Positions 41,895-50,955 of a stretch of DNA of 64,000 bases are shown one piece after another. The DNA comes from Gordonia heveisoli (GTDB lineage Bacteria; Actinomycetota; Actinomycetes; Mycobacteriales; Mycobacteriaceae), in contig NZ_JASXSH010000002.1 of the NCBI RefSeq assembly GCF_030315745.1, forward strand, positions 300,207 to 364,206. Direction: 5' to 3'. The position numbers and the translations under genes were made by a program. The notes under the pieces are model-generated. The model was not told the origin of the DNA and did no database searches. It was given only the letters and a program-made list of their open reading frames with translations. Each line of letters starts with the position of its first letter. Within the stretch, counting starts at the first letter, position 1.

Positions 41895-41921
41895 CAACTC
41901 TGGCCACTCTAGTCACAGAGT
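41895..41921 (-). promoter_or_regulatory. Inverted repeat and possible promoter before the amidase gene
   Basis: AACTCTG and CAGAGTT form a perfect 7-bp inverted repeat with a 13-nt spacer, 61 nt ahead of the amidase ATG. On the coding strand the spacer holds TAGAGT, a possible -10 hexamer. I looked for a ydaO-type c-di-AMP riboswitch, which controls some actinobacterial wall hydrolases, and did not see one. Confidence 0.35.
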
Positions 41922-42050
41922 TATCAGTGAATCAGGGCGTGTCGCGTTTGGAAAATCGTCGACCAGCGATTAGTGGATTTCGTTAGCCAGCTGTGACGTC
42001 GGGGCAACCATCGACACCCGCATTGCACCCAAAACGGGCGCGCCCCCGGG

Positions 42051-43082
42051 TCAGGACTCCAGATAGCGGGTGATCGCCAGGACCCCTTGATCGTCGACCG
42101 TCTGCGGTTCGGCGACGGCCTCCCCCAGTTCGCGCAGCACCGCATCGACGTCGAGGCCGGCCCCGATGGCGACGATGCTCGTGGCGGGTGACCCGGCACC
42201 CCAGGAGTCGCGCTGAACCCGGACAAAACCACCGACGGCATGGACGACGTAGCGCCCCCGATGACGCGGGATGTCGAAGTGGACGATCCCCTTGATCCGA
42301 AAACAGCCCTCCGGCGGCCGTTCCAGGAAGAGAGCCAGGCGCCGCGGATTCATCGGTGCGGCGCTCTCGAAGGACACCGACTGATAGTCGGCGTGCAGAT
42401 GATCGTGCGCGGGCTGCTCCCCCGTGAGTAGGGCGTCGAGGGTGAGCTGAACGGGAAGATCCTCCGTCGCCGCGCGGCGGCGGGTCACGTCGAAGAGGAG
42501 CGCGGGATCGAGGGCGGCGTCGACGGTGCGTAGATGCGGCGCGGTCGGGTTCAGCGAGGAGATCTGCGCCGACACCCGGATCAGCACGTCATCCGCGACG
42601 AGATCGGCCTTGTTGAGCACGATGAGATCCGCGATGGCGACGTGTCCGTCGAGTTCGGGGTGGACGGCGCGGACATCGTCGACATGAGCCGCATCGACGA
42701 CGTAGATCAGCCCGCCGTAGCGCATCCGACGGTCGGCGATACCGGTCACCATGCGGATGAGTGCCTTCGGCTCGGCGATACCGCTGGCCTCGATGACGAT
42801 CGCGTCCAGCCCGGCCGAGGGTCGCAACAACGCTCCGAGTGCGTCACCCAATCCGTCGGCGTCGACCGAACAGCACATGCACCCGTTACCGAGCGAGACC
42901 GTCCCGTCGGCCTGACCCGAGACCAGTAGCGCGTCGATGTTGACCGCGCCGAAGTCGTTGACGAGCACTCCGATGCGCGTGCCGGTCGGGCCCGCCACCC
43001 GGAGCAGATGGTTGAGCAGGGTCGTCTTCCCCGATCCCAGATAGCCGGCCACCACGATGACCGGCACGGCCCCCGGCGTCAT
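42051..43082 (-). CDS. CobW/COG0523-family G3E GTPase
   Basis: 343 residues. [15 protein letters not shown] is the P-loop, GNGCMCCSV the metal-binding CxCC motif, [11 protein letters not shown] the switch II/Glu motif and LNKADL the NKxD motif. A CobW_C domain follows ([13 protein letters not shown]). These GTPases insert or deliver Zn, Co or other metals. No Zur-like box was identified. It overlaps the trhO stop by 4 bp, so the pair is one transcript. Confidence 0.9.
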   Translation of the reverse strand: MTPGAVPVIVVAGYLGSGKTTLLNHLLRVAGPTGTRIGVLVNDFGAVNIDALLVSGQADGTVSLGNGCMCCSVDADGLGDALGALLRPSAGLDAIVIEASGIAEPKALIRMVTGIADRRMRYGGLIYVVDAAHVDDVRAVHPELDGHVAIADLIVLNKADLVADDVLIRVSAQISSLNPTAPHLRTVDAALDPALLFDVTRRRAATEDLPVQLTLDALLTGEQPAHDHLHADYQSVSFESAAPMNPRRLALFLERPPEGCFRIKGIVHFDIPRHRGRYVVHAVGGFVRVQRDSWGAGSPATSIVAIGAGLDVDAVLRELGEAVAEPQTVDDQGVLAITRYLES

Positions 43083-43927
43083 CCTCCGAAGCAGTCCTGG
43101 CAGATGACGGCCAGTTCACGGCCGTCGTGATCGGGGTGGTTGGCGACGTGGTTGGTGGGTACCCCGCATTCGACGCACTGCCCCACCACCTTGGCGTGAT
43201 CGGAGAAGTCCGTGCTCATCCGGCTGTCGAAGACATATAGGGACCCCTCCCACAGGCCGTCGTCACCGAAGGTCTCGCCATAGCGGACGATGCCGCCGTC
43301 GATCTGGTAGACCTCGGAGAAGCCACGGTGACGCATGAGCGCCGACAGCACCTCGCAGCGCACTCCGCCGGTGCAGTAGGTGACGATCGGCCGGTCCTTG
43401 AGGTGGTCGTAGGCCCCACTGTCGAGCAGCGGCACGAAGTCGCGTGTCGTCTCGGCGTCGGTCGAGACGGCGCCGGCGAAGTGGCCGACCGCGGCCTCGA
43501 TCCGGTTGCGGCCGTCGAAGAAGACCACGTCCTCACCCCGCGCGGCCACCAGTTCGTGGACCTGCGCCGGTGACAGGTGAGCGCCGCCGCCCACGACGCC
43601 GGACTCGTCGACCTCGATCTCGTCGGGAACCCCGAAGGTGACGATCTCCGGACGGACCTTCACACTCAGCCGCGGGAAGTCGTCGCCGGTGCCGTCGGAC
43701 CATTTGATGTCGGCGTTTTTGAACGCCGGATACTCTCGGGTGGCCCGCACATAGCGCTTCACCTGCCGAATATCGCCACCGACGGTGCTGTTGATGCCAT
43801 GTCGTGACACGATGATCCTGCCGCGCAGCCCCAGCGATGCGCAGATCGAGTGCTGCCACAACCGGATGGCATCAGGATCGGGCAGCGGGGTGAACACGTA
43901 GAACAGAACGATCTTGGGGGTCGACAC
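43079..43927 (-). CDS. trhO: tRNA uridine(34) hydroxylase TrhO (rhodanese-like)
   Basis: 282 residues from GTG 43927. It makes 5-hydroxyuridine at tRNA position 34 in an O2-dependent way. The N-terminal acylphosphatase-like domain holds [16 protein letters not shown], the rhodanese domain [16 protein letters not shown] and [10 protein letters not shown] with Cys185, and the C-terminus the CVECG and CQDC zinc-ribbon cysteines. The in-frame extension to 44080 lies in the divergent gene and is rejected. Downstream neighbour is the CobW GTPase (ATGA-type overlap). Confidence 0.93.
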   Translation of the reverse strand: MSTPKIVLFYVFTPLPDPDAIRLWQHSICASLGLRGRIIVSRHGINSTVGGDIRQVKRYVRATREYPAFKNADIKWSDGTGDDFPRLSVKVRPEIVTFGVPDEIEVDESGVVGGGAHLSPAQVHELVAARGEDVVFFDGRNRIEAAVGHFAGAVSTDAETTRDFVPLLDSGAYDHLKDRPIVTYCTGGVRCEVLSALMRHRGFSEVYQIDGGIVRYGETFGDDGLWEGSLYVFDSRMSTDFSDHAKVVGQCVECGVPTNHVANHPDHDGRELAVICQDCFGG

Positions 43928-43965
43928 AGGTGCAAGGGTACGGATACCCGGACGACGCCCCGACG

Positions 43966-44790
43966 ATGAGTTCGCGGGACGGTGCGCGACGCCGACCCCG
44001 TGTGGGCCGTCTCGCCCTCCCCCTACTGTTCGCGAGCACCCTGGCTCTCGGCGGCTGTGGACTGACCGCCGACCCGGCACCTTCTCCCATCGTCATCCCG
44101 CCCACCAATGAACTTTCGACCGAAAGCTCGACGTCGCCCACGACCACCACCACCCGCACCACCGACGACAGCGCCAGGGCATTGCCGAGTTGGTCGATCG
44201 GGCGGGTGATCTCGATGGCCCCGCGGGTCCAGAACTCGCGCTATCGGCAGGGCTCGGTGACCGAACGGTCCGCGCTGCAGGACACTTCCGGTTTCCACTT
44301 CTCCACCCCCGATGCCGGCGTGAACTGTTCCACCGGAACCAATGGGACCTCGACCTTGGCATGTCGAATCAACGATGATTCCGACGAACGCTCCCGTCCG
44401 TCGGATCTACCGGCCAACTGCGTCTGGGCGGGCAATCTGGTAACCCTCAACGCCGACGAAGCCGAACACGGCGCGTGCAGCAATCTCTATCCGGTTCTGT
44501 ACCGGAGTTCGATCGTCGACTTCGGGCACACCATTTCGATATCGCGATTCTCCTGTCTGGTGGATACCTCCGGTATGTACTGCCTGGAATCGCGGTCACA
44601 ATCCGGATTCTCCATCACCCCAACGGGTTACCACCGAATCTTCGCCTCCGATCGCGCACCTGAATCGCTGGCCGGTATCGACACCGACACGCCATCGGAG
44701 ACGCCGCCGCCCGGCCTTTCGGATACCGCTGACGGAGAAGGTTCGCCATCCGAAACCCCGACGACGACCACCACCACCCGGCCACGGTGA
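43966..44790 (+). CDS. Putative secreted lipoprotein, Thr/Ser-rich
   Basis: 274 residues from ATG 43966. Basic arm, hydrophobic [13 protein letters not shown] and lipobox LGGC mark it for lipid attachment. Thr/Ser-rich low-complexity stretches flank a central globular part with four or more cysteines (GVNCS, LACRI, NCVWAG, HGACSN, FSCLVD, MYCLES), presumably disulfide-bonded outside the membrane. No family recognised. GTG 43930 is an alternative start but would leave almost no promoter space to the divergent trhO. Confidence 0.75.
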   Translation: MSSRDGARRRPRVGRLALPLLFASTLALGGCGLTADPAPSPIVIPPTNELSTESSTSPTTTTTRTTDDSARALPSWSIGRVISMAPRVQNSRYRQGSVTERSALQDTSGFHFSTPDAGVNCSTGTNGTSTLACRINDDSDERSRPSDLPANCVWAGNLVTLNADEAEHGACSNLYPVLYRSSIVDFGHTISISRFSCLVDTSGMYCLESRSQSGFSITPTGYHRIFASDRAPESLAGIDTDTPSETPPPGLSDTADGEGSPSETPTTTTTTRPR

Positions 44791-45006
44791 TTTACTGGCA
44801 CCAAATTATCTCCACAAAGATCCATCATCGATTTGTGGGTGTAATCCGCCACTCTTGAATTCGACGACACAAGGGTGCGGCCACTTCCCGTAACACGCGC
44901 TATGCTGTCATCCGAGCGGACGAATATCGTGCGCTGAATCAACCCGTTGGGCCACATTGTGATCGTGGTAACGGTCATGCCCACCGCCGACTGAAGGAAC
45001 AGTTCC
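44791..45006. other. 216-bp non-coding, AT-richer region before lsr2
   Basis: No reading frame is supported here. The region is less GC-rich than its surroundings and has TATGCT at 44901-44906 as a possible -10. GAAGGAA lies about 7 nt before the lsr2 ATG. Lsr2 binds AT-rich DNA and represses its own gene in mycobacteria, so this patch may contain its autoregulatory site; that is inference. Confidence 0.4.
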
Positions 45007-45342
45007 ATGGCGAAGAAGGAAATAGTTCAGGTCATCGACGATATCGACGGCAAGGTACTTGATCAGTACGAAACCGTGAAGTGGGCACTCGACGGCAAGA
45101 GCTATGAATTCGATACGTCGACAAAGCATGCCCAACAGTTCCGCGACCTCTTGGACAAGTACGTTTCGGTGTCTCGCCAGACCGGCCGTAGCACCACCGC
45201 GAAAAAGGTCCCGACCTCGGCCGCACGCAACAAGGAGACCACCAAGGCGATCCGCGAATGGGCGGTCGGCGCCGGCTATGAGGTCAGCGACCGCGGTCGC
45301 ATCCCACTGAGCATCATCGAGGCGTTCGAAGCCGCGCACTGA
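45007..45342 (+). CDS. lsr2: Lsr2 nucleoid-associated protein
   Basis: 111 residues, full length. The N-terminal oligomerisation domain (VQVIDDIDGKVLDQYETVKWALDGKSYEFDTS) and the C-terminal AT-hook-like DNA-binding domain (IREWAVGAGYEVSDRGRIPLSIIEAFE) with the RGR minor-groove motif are intact. Lsr2 is the actinobacterial H-NS analogue that silences AT-rich and horizontally acquired genes. Confidence 0.97.
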   Translation: MAKKEIVQVIDDIDGKVLDQYETVKWALDGKSYEFDTSTKHAQQFRDLLDKYVSVSRQTGRSTTAKKVPTSAARNKETTKAIREWAVGAGYEVSDRGRIPLSIIEAFEAAH

Positions 45343-45410
45343 GCACTGGGGACAACGTTCGCATGACTTTGACCCGATAGCCTGGTCACACGCCGTCCGT
45401 ACCCGCAAGA

Positions 45411-47996
45411 ATGTTCGGCATGGTCCAGTCATCGAGTACCCAGTCAACGAGTACCCAGCCATCGACTATTCCGGATTCCGGTACTGCGGATTCCGGTACT
45501 GGGGATTCCGGCACTGGGGATTCCGGCACTGGGGCGCCGATCACGATTGCGCAGCAACGCGCAGCCGACAGTATTGAATTGCGACTCGCTCTCGTCTGCT
45601 ACGGCGGCGTGTCGTTGGCCGTATATATGCACGGCGTGACCAAAGAGCTCCACAAACTCGTACAGGCGTCCCGGACTTTCGACGCCGCCGGACAGGATCC
45701 GGCGGCGTCGAATCCGTTTGAACCCGACGACAGTGCCGGAGTCTATTTCGAACTTCTCCGCGACCTGTCGGAGCGAGGCATACCGATGTCGGTGAACATC
45801 GACATCATCGGCGGAACCTCCGCCGGCGGTATCAACGGTGTCGTCCTCGCCAAAGCTCTGGCCCTCGACGCCGGCCAGGAGTCCCTGAAGGATGTCTGGA
45901 TCAACCAGGGATCGCTGCGGAAACTGTTGCGCGCCCCGGCCTTCCTGCCGCTCGGATTGCAGGCGATCGTGGCCACTGCGACCCGCGCCCTCGGATTCGG
46001 CGGCAAGCATTCCATCTTACGGTCCGAACGGATGTCGGTCCTGCTGCGTGACGCCCTGAACGATATGGACAACAGTCGGAACCCGGGGCCGGCACCGACG
46101 CTGATTCCGCCCGGCGGCAATCTGTCCCTCTTCGTCACCACCACCGACCGGGGCGGATTCGACGTCACCGTGCCCACCGGATTCGGCGGCATCGCACAGC
46201 GGGACAAATGCTATGCACAGGTGCTGCAATTCCATGCCGACCACACCGATCACTCCCACTTCGACGCCGATTTCAATCACACGCTCGCCTTCGCGGCCCG
46301 TGCCACCTCGTCGTTCCCAGCAGCCTTCGATCCGGTCACCATCGCCCGTTTCAGGTCCGAAACCGGCAGTTCGGATGCACACGTCGAATCCGGCGCCTTC
46401 CGGTTCAACTATCCGGAGAATGGCTCCGCCCCCGACCAGCGCACATTCGTCGACGGTGGTCTGCTCGACAACGCGCCCTTCGATCTCGTCATCGACGCGA
46501 TCGCCAAACGCCCGGCGGCACGCCGGGTACAGCGCGAGCTCATCTACATCGAACCGGACCCCAATCGCCCGATCGACGACATGAGCGTGTCGCAGCCGTC
46601 GAAAGCCGACGGGTTCTTCCGCAATCTCATCGCGCTCAAATCTCCGGCGACCAGCCACAGCTTCGTCGGCGACCTGATCCGGCTGCGGGACCTCAACCGG
46701 CGGATAGTCGAGGTCGGGTCGATCACCGATCTCCAGATGGAGGAGATCTCGACCGACATCATGAACCGGATCGACACTCTGGCCGGGCCGGGCGCAGACG
46801 AGCTCGGGTTCATCGAGAAGCTGATGGATATCGGTATGGCCCAATCACTCTCGGATCAACTGCATAAAGCGAACGAAGATGAGATGGCCGCCACCTGGCG
46901 CACTTACCAGCGTCTCAAGGCGCTCTCGGTGGCACGACGCATCGCCACGGCGATGGTCGACTATCTGAAACTGCCGCATGAATCCTCGACCGCCACTTTC
47001 GTCACCGGAGTTCTGACCGGCTGGGTCGAACAGCAGCCGTTCTTCACCGCCACCGGCGACGACCCGGCCGACGTCGCCGACCTCGGCGAGTTCCTGCAGA
47101 TCATCGACACCCCGTATCGGGAGCGGCGCCTGGAGTTCATCATCGCGGGCATCAACTCGCTGTACACGACCGACGCCCCCACGGCAGCGCTGAACGCGCT
47201 CAAGAAGCAAGCCTGGCAGATGCGCGCCGACACCGGCCAGGCCCCCGACCGCGCCGTGGCGATGCTGGCCGATACCGAGCTGATGCGTTGTCTGACAACC
47301 TTTGTCAACGGCCTTCAACTCGGTACCGTCGCCTCGCTCCCACTCGGGAGCCCCGCCGACTGGGCAGCCGACCAAGCATCGGTGGTCGCCGATTTCGTCG
47401 CCGCATACCGGCAGGCCGTAGCGGGCTTGATCGGCGACGGAAGTTCGGCACTGTGGTCGGCGTTCGTCGAATCCATCGCATCGGCGGCCGCCGCCGGCGC
47501 TCCGCTTGGCGACGACCATCTGGTGGTGCTGGCCAGTCGGTACCTGGGTTTCCCACGCTGGGATGCGATCCTCTATCCGCTGATGTCCCTGTCGGAATTG
47601 CCGCAGCTGTCGCCGATCCCGGTGTCACAGTTCAGTCCGATCGCCGCCGACGCGCTCGCACCCCCGGAGGTCGACAAGACGACCGACCCGGAGGGTGCCA
47701 AGCTCCGCGAGCAGTTCTTCGACTCGAAGCTCAACGGTTTCGGGATGGCGCATTTCGCTGCCTTCCTGAAAACCTCGTATCGCCAGAACGACTACCTCTG
47801 GGGCCGCCTGGACGGCGCCGAACTGATCATCTCGATGCTGACCAGACGCGCCGGGCAGCAACGCAGCACCACCGATGGGTACCTGGGCGACGCCTTCCGC
47901 GCAGTCCTCGAGTCGGAGGACGCCCTGACCGAGATCACAGATCTCCGTGCGGAACTGAACGCGCGGGTCGAGGCGCGTTGGCCGAAATCGGACTGA
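45411..47996 (+). CDS. Patatin-like phospholipase, DUF3376 type
   Basis: 861 residues. The oxyanion loop is YGGVSLAVYMHG, the nucleophile Ser is in GGTSAGGING and the dyad Asp in FVDGGLLDNAPF. The long remainder fits the patatin-related DUF3376 proteins of Actinobacteria. No signal peptide, so it acts on membrane or intracellular lipids. The first 50 residues are low-complexity Ser/Thr/Gly/Asp, coded by two adjoining 15-bp repeats. It starts 68 bp after lsr2, but the distance and own ATG allow a separate promoter. Confidence 0.88.
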   Translation: MFGMVQSSSTQSTSTQPSTIPDSGTADSGTGDSGTGDSGTGAPITIAQQRAADSIELRLALVCYGGVSLAVYMHGVTKELHKLVQASRTFDAAGQDPAASNPFEPDDSAGVYFELLRDLSERGIPMSVNIDIIGGTSAGGINGVVLAKALALDAGQESLKDVWINQGSLRKLLRAPAFLPLGLQAIVATATRALGFGGKHSILRSERMSVLLRDALNDMDNSRNPGPAPTLIPPGGNLSLFVTTTDRGGFDVTVPTGFGGIAQRDKCYAQVLQFHADHTDHSHFDADFNHTLAFAARATSSFPAAFDPVTIARFRSETGSSDAHVESGAFRFNYPENGSAPDQRTFVDGGLLDNAPFDLVIDAIAKRPAARRVQRELIYIEPDPNRPIDDMSVSQPSKADGFFRNLIALKSPATSHSFVGDLIRLRDLNRRIVEVGSITDLQMEEISTDIMNRIDTLAGPGADELGFIEKLMDIGMAQSLSDQLHKANEDEMAATWRTYQRLKALSVARRIATAMVDYLKLPHESSTATFVTGVLTGWVEQQPFFTATGDDPADVADLGEFLQIIDTPYRERRLEFIIAGINSLYTTDAPTAALNALKKQAWQMRADTGQAPDRAVAMLADTELMRCLTTFVNGLQLGTVASLPLGSPADWAADQASVVADFVAAYRQAVAGLIGDGSSALWSAFVESIASAAAAGAPLGDDHLVVLASRYLGFPRWDAILYPLMSLSELPQLSPIPVSQFSPIAADALAPPEVDKTTDPEGAKLREQFFDSKLNGFGMAHFAAFLKTSYRQNDYLWGRLDGAELIISMLTRRAGQQRSTTDGYLGDAFRAVLESEDALTEITDLRAELNARVEARWPKSD
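45427..45532 (+). repeat. Two adjoining 15-bp tandem repeats at the 5' end of the patatin gene
   Basis: Three units of AGTCATCGAGTACCC type (45427-45471) are followed by four units of GGATTCCGGTACTGG type (45473-45532). They encode STQSSTQPST-like and DSGTG repeats. Copy number changes would keep frame. Confidence 0.88.
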
Positions 47997-48108
47997 CCGG
48001 CTTCGGAATCAGTCCGATGCTAACCCTGGGATTGGTCGGCTCGAACGCATTGACTGGGGCACGTCGACACGCGTCCCCATCACTGCGCCCGAGGAGAACT
48101 TCCCACCG

Positions 48109-49479
48109 ATGACCCGACAGCTACATCTCGGCGGATTTCTGATCGCTTCACCGGTCACCCATTCCCATGCCGCCTGGCGTCATCCCGGATCGGTCACCGA
48201 CTATTTCGGTCCGGATCACTATCACCGGGTCGGCCGCATCCTGGAACGGGGGAAGTTCGACTTCGCCTTCTTCGCGGATCTGCTTGCCGCCCCGGTCCGC
48301 TTCGGCGGTGACCAGTCCGAGCCGTTCCGGCGTGGCACCCAGGCGGCGGCGACCCTCGATCCCAGCCTGGTGGCCGCAGGTCTGGCCGCGGTCACCACCC
48401 ACCTCGGTGTCGCGGTAACCAAGTCGGCCACCTACTTCCACCCCTATGAGGTCGCACGCATCTTCGGCTCGCTCGACCATCTGACGCGCGGCCGGATCGC
48501 CTGGAACATCGTCACGTCGCTGTCCCAGGCCGAGGCACAGAACTTCGGGTTCGACGCCCACGTCGAGCATGAGGAACGGTACGCCCGGGCTGAGGAGTTC
48601 GTGAGTACCGCGATCAAACTCTGGTCCAGCTGGGATGCCGACGCGGTGACCGCGGACAAAAATTCGGGGGTGTGGGCCGACCCGGCGAAGATCCACACGG
48701 TCGACCATGACGGCACGCATTACCGGACCCGAGGCCCGCTGAATCAGCCGCGCTCGCCACAGCATCGTCCGGTCCTGATTCAGGCAGGCTCCTCCGACAC
48801 CGGCAAGAATTTCGCCGCGCGCTGGGCCGAGGCGATCTTCGAGATCGATCCGACACCCGAAGGCCGACGCGCCTATTACGACGACATCAAGTCCCGAGCG
48901 GTCGATTTCGGCCGCAATCCCGACCACGTCAAGGTCTTTCCGTCATTCATCCCGTTCATCGGTGAGACGGAGTCGATCGCGCGGGAGAAGCAGTCCTTCC
49001 ACAATGAGCTCGCCGATCCGATCTCAGGCCTGATCACCTTGTCGGTGCACACCGATCACGACTTCTCCACCTACGACCTCGACGCACCGGTCGAAAATGT
49101 TCAGGTCAGCGGCACGCAGGGACTTTTCGATGTCGCCCGCCGACTGAGTCACCGCGACAACCTGACCCTCCGCGACATCGGCAAGCTGTATGCCCAAGGC
49201 GTGCTGTTGCCCCAATTCGTCGGGACGGCAAGCGATGTCGCCGATCAGATCGAGGAGTCCTTCACCTCCGGCGAGGCCGACGGCTTCATCGTCTCCAGCG
49301 CCCAGACACCAGGCACGTTCAACGACTTCGTCGACTATGTGGTACCCGAACTGCAGCGACGCGGCTTGTTCCGCAAGGAGTATCACGGTACGACCCTGCG
49401 TGAACACCTTGGTCTCGGCGGCGCCGATGAAGACCTGCCGGCGGACCTCCGCGGTGCGGATGTCCGCCGAGCAGGCTGA
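48109..49479 (+). CDS. NtaA/SnaA/DszA-type FMN-dependent monooxygenase
   Basis: 456 residues. A two-component flavin monooxygenase subunit with luciferase-like TIM barrel. Hallmarks: FLIASPVTHSHAAWRHP at the start, WNIVTSLSQAEAQNFG, HEERYARAEEF, and VLIQAGSSDTGKNFAARWAEAIF. The family needs FMNH2 from a partner reductase and oxidises chelators (NTA, EDTA), dibenzothiophene sulfone or sulfonates. No reductase gene is adjacent, so a distant one must serve. DszA of Gordonia/Rhodococcus is in the same family, but the substrate here cannot be told. Confidence 0.87.
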   Translation: MTRQLHLGGFLIASPVTHSHAAWRHPGSVTDYFGPDHYHRVGRILERGKFDFAFFADLLAAPVRFGGDQSEPFRRGTQAAATLDPSLVAAGLAAVTTHLGVAVTKSATYFHPYEVARIFGSLDHLTRGRIAWNIVTSLSQAEAQNFGFDAHVEHEERYARAEEFVSTAIKLWSSWDADAVTADKNSGVWADPAKIHTVDHDGTHYRTRGPLNQPRSPQHRPVLIQAGSSDTGKNFAARWAEAIFEIDPTPEGRRAYYDDIKSRAVDFGRNPDHVKVFPSFIPFIGETESIAREKQSFHNELADPISGLITLSVHTDHDFSTYDLDAPVENVQVSGTQGLFDVARRLSHRDNLTLRDIGKLYAQGVLLPQFVGTASDVADQIEESFTSGEADGFIVSSAQTPGTFNDFVDYVVPELQRRGLFRKEYHGTTLREHLGLGGADEDLPADLRGADVRRAG

Positions 49480-49489
49480 ACCCCGGTCG

Positions 49490-49975
49490 TCAGGCCTTGA
49501 TGAACTCGTCAATCTGGTTGATCGCCAGCGAGGCGCCTTCGATGACGCCCATGTCGAGCACCTTCTGCAGTCCTTCGGCCGAGCCGTAGGTACTGACGTA
49601 GGTGGCTAGTGTGCGACCGTCCTTCTCGGCGAAGGAATACACATTCGATGATTCCGGCATATCGGGGAGCGGGTTGAAGTCCGCGTCGGCGAATCCGTCG
49701 AGGAAGGTGAATTCGGTCGGCTCGTCGACCGTCTGCACCTTCCAGTAACCGGGGAACTTCTCCCCTTCCGGGCTGGTCATGTAATAGTTGATCCGTCCGC
49801 CGGGCCGCAGTTCGTGATCGACGAAGGTCGCGGGGTATCCGGGTGGGCCCCAGATCTTCTCCAACTGACGCGGGTCGGCGTAGATCTGCCAGATGCGCTC
49901 GACCGGTGCGTCGAATTCGGCGGTGAGGGTGAGGGTGCGGGCGTCCAGGTCGGACGCGACGTCGGTGACGGGCAT
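49490..49975 (-). CDS. SRPBCC/AHSA1-family protein
   Basis: 161 residues. ADEFDAPVERIWQIYADPRQLEKIWGPPGYPATF and RINYYMTSPEGEKFPGYW are typical of the activator-of-Hsp90-ATPase homology 1 (AHSA1/DUF1801-like) fold, a ligand-binding helix-grip domain. Paired with an ArsR-type regulator 2 bp upstream, an arrangement seen for many such proteins, where the SRPBCC protein may bind the inducing molecule. ATG at 49975. Confidence 0.87.
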   Translation of the reverse strand: MPVTDVASDLDARTLTLTAEFDAPVERIWQIYADPRQLEKIWGPPGYPATFVDHELRPGGRINYYMTSPEGEKFPGYWKVQTVDEPTEFTFLDGFADADFNPLPDMPESSNVYSFAEKDGRTLATYVSTYGSAEGLQKVLDMGVIEGASLAINQIDEFIKA

Positions 49976-49977
49976 GA

Positions 49978-50319
49978 TCAGTCCTTGGGTAGTTGTTCGG
50001 ATGCGAGTAGGTCGTCGATTCGGCCGATGCGCCCGCGCCACACCTGCTCGAGTTCCCCGAGCATGGATGCCACCGAACGCACCGCGGCCACATCTCCGGC
50101 GGCCAACTGTTCACGGCCTTGACGCCGTTTGGTCAGCAGACCGGCCTTTTCCAGTACGGCGACATGTTTCTGCACGGCCGCAAAGCTCATGTCGTACTTC
50201 GCCGCAAGCGCCGACACGGAATGTTCGCCGACCAGCACCCGCCGCATGATGTCACGCCGGGTGCGATCGGAAAGCGCGTGGAACAGGGCGTCCGCCCTGT
50301 CCTCGTCCGTTTCGGTCAC
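49978..50319 (-). CDS. ArsR-family transcriptional regulator
   Basis: 113 residues. DALFHALSDRTRRDIMRRVLVGEHSVSALAAKYDMSFAAVQKHVAVLEKAGLLTKRRQGRE is the winged helix. No metal-site cysteines are present, so it is the non-metal SdpR/AHSA1-linked type. GTG start at 50319 sits 8 nt from the palindrome at 50327-50350. It is transcribed with the AHSA1 gene. Confidence 0.9.
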   Translation of the reverse strand: MTETDEDRADALFHALSDRTRRDIMRRVLVGEHSVSALAAKYDMSFAAVQKHVAVLEKAGLLTKRRQGREQLAAGDVAAVRSVASMLGELEQVWRGRIGRIDDLLASEQLPKD

Positions 50320-50326
50320 TTCTCAA

Positions 50327-50350
50327 ACATACAACCGTTTGGTTGTATGT
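50327..50350. promoter_or_regulatory. Perfect palindromic operator of the ArsR-AHSA1 pair
   Basis: ACATACAACC-GTTT-GGTTGTATGT is a perfect 10-bp-arm palindrome with a 4-nt spacer immediately before the regulator's start codon. Its size is right for an ArsR dimer and its position implies self-repression. Confidence 0.82.
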
Positions 50351-50419
50351 CAACCCCTGTTTTGCCGCCCTCGGATCGGGGTACCCGTGCGCGGTCGGGG
50401 TGAACGAAGGAGATCGACG

Positions 50420-50941
50420 ATGCGCACAAATTGGATGAACACGACAACACCGGCGCGCGTGGCAGTCGCGGTGACGTCACTGGCGGTTACCTCGCTGGCG
50501 GGAACGGCAATCGTCGCGGCCACCCCCGCACCGGCCGCCACCCCCGCGGCACTGTCCATATCCGGCGACATGCTGATCGCACCTGGGGTGCACCTGCTCA
50601 ATATCGAGGCGAAGGGACTGCGCACCTCGTCGGGGATGACGACCGGCACCTATGTCGCGACGGTCAAGAACGGCAGCATGGCACTACCGATCCAGGTCAA
50701 GGGACCGGTGACGTGTATCTACACCGACGCCACCACCGGGTCGCTGATCTATCCGATCACCGGGAGCACCCCGGATATCCTCCCGGCCGGCGCCCGCGGT
50801 GCGTATGCGGTTCAGGTCACCGTGCGCACGGGTAACCCGGACAAGGTAGGCCTCATGGGACCGATGCCGACGTCGTCGTTCCACGGCTGCCACCCGGGTG
50901 CGACGCCGTACACCTTCGAGGGGACCATCGAGACGAAATAG
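50420..50941 (+). CDS. Secreted protein, unknown function
   Basis: 173 residues. A signal peptide (basic/polar start, hydrophobic VAVAVTSLAVTSLAGTAIVAA, then APAATPAA) precedes a small beta-rich domain with two Cys (VTCIYTD and FHGCHPG) that may pair. Resembles small mycobacterial secreted proteins of unknown role. GAAGGAGA lies 7 nt before ATG 50420; the longer frame from 50129 runs over the ArsR gene. Confidence 0.75.
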   Translation: MRTNWMNTTTPARVAVAVTSLAVTSLAGTAIVAATPAPAATPAALSISGDMLIAPGVHLLNIEAKGLRTSSGMTTGTYVATVKNGSMALPIQVKGPVTCIYTDATTGSLIYPITGSTPDILPAGARGAYAVQVTVRTGNPDKVGLMGPMPTSSFHGCHPGATPYTFEGTIETK

Positions 50942-50955
50942 TCACCCGCACAACG

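Noticed and set aside
41859..42050. Possible ydaO/c-di-AMP riboswitch before the amidase
   Set aside because: The conserved core elements could not be found on the coding strand.
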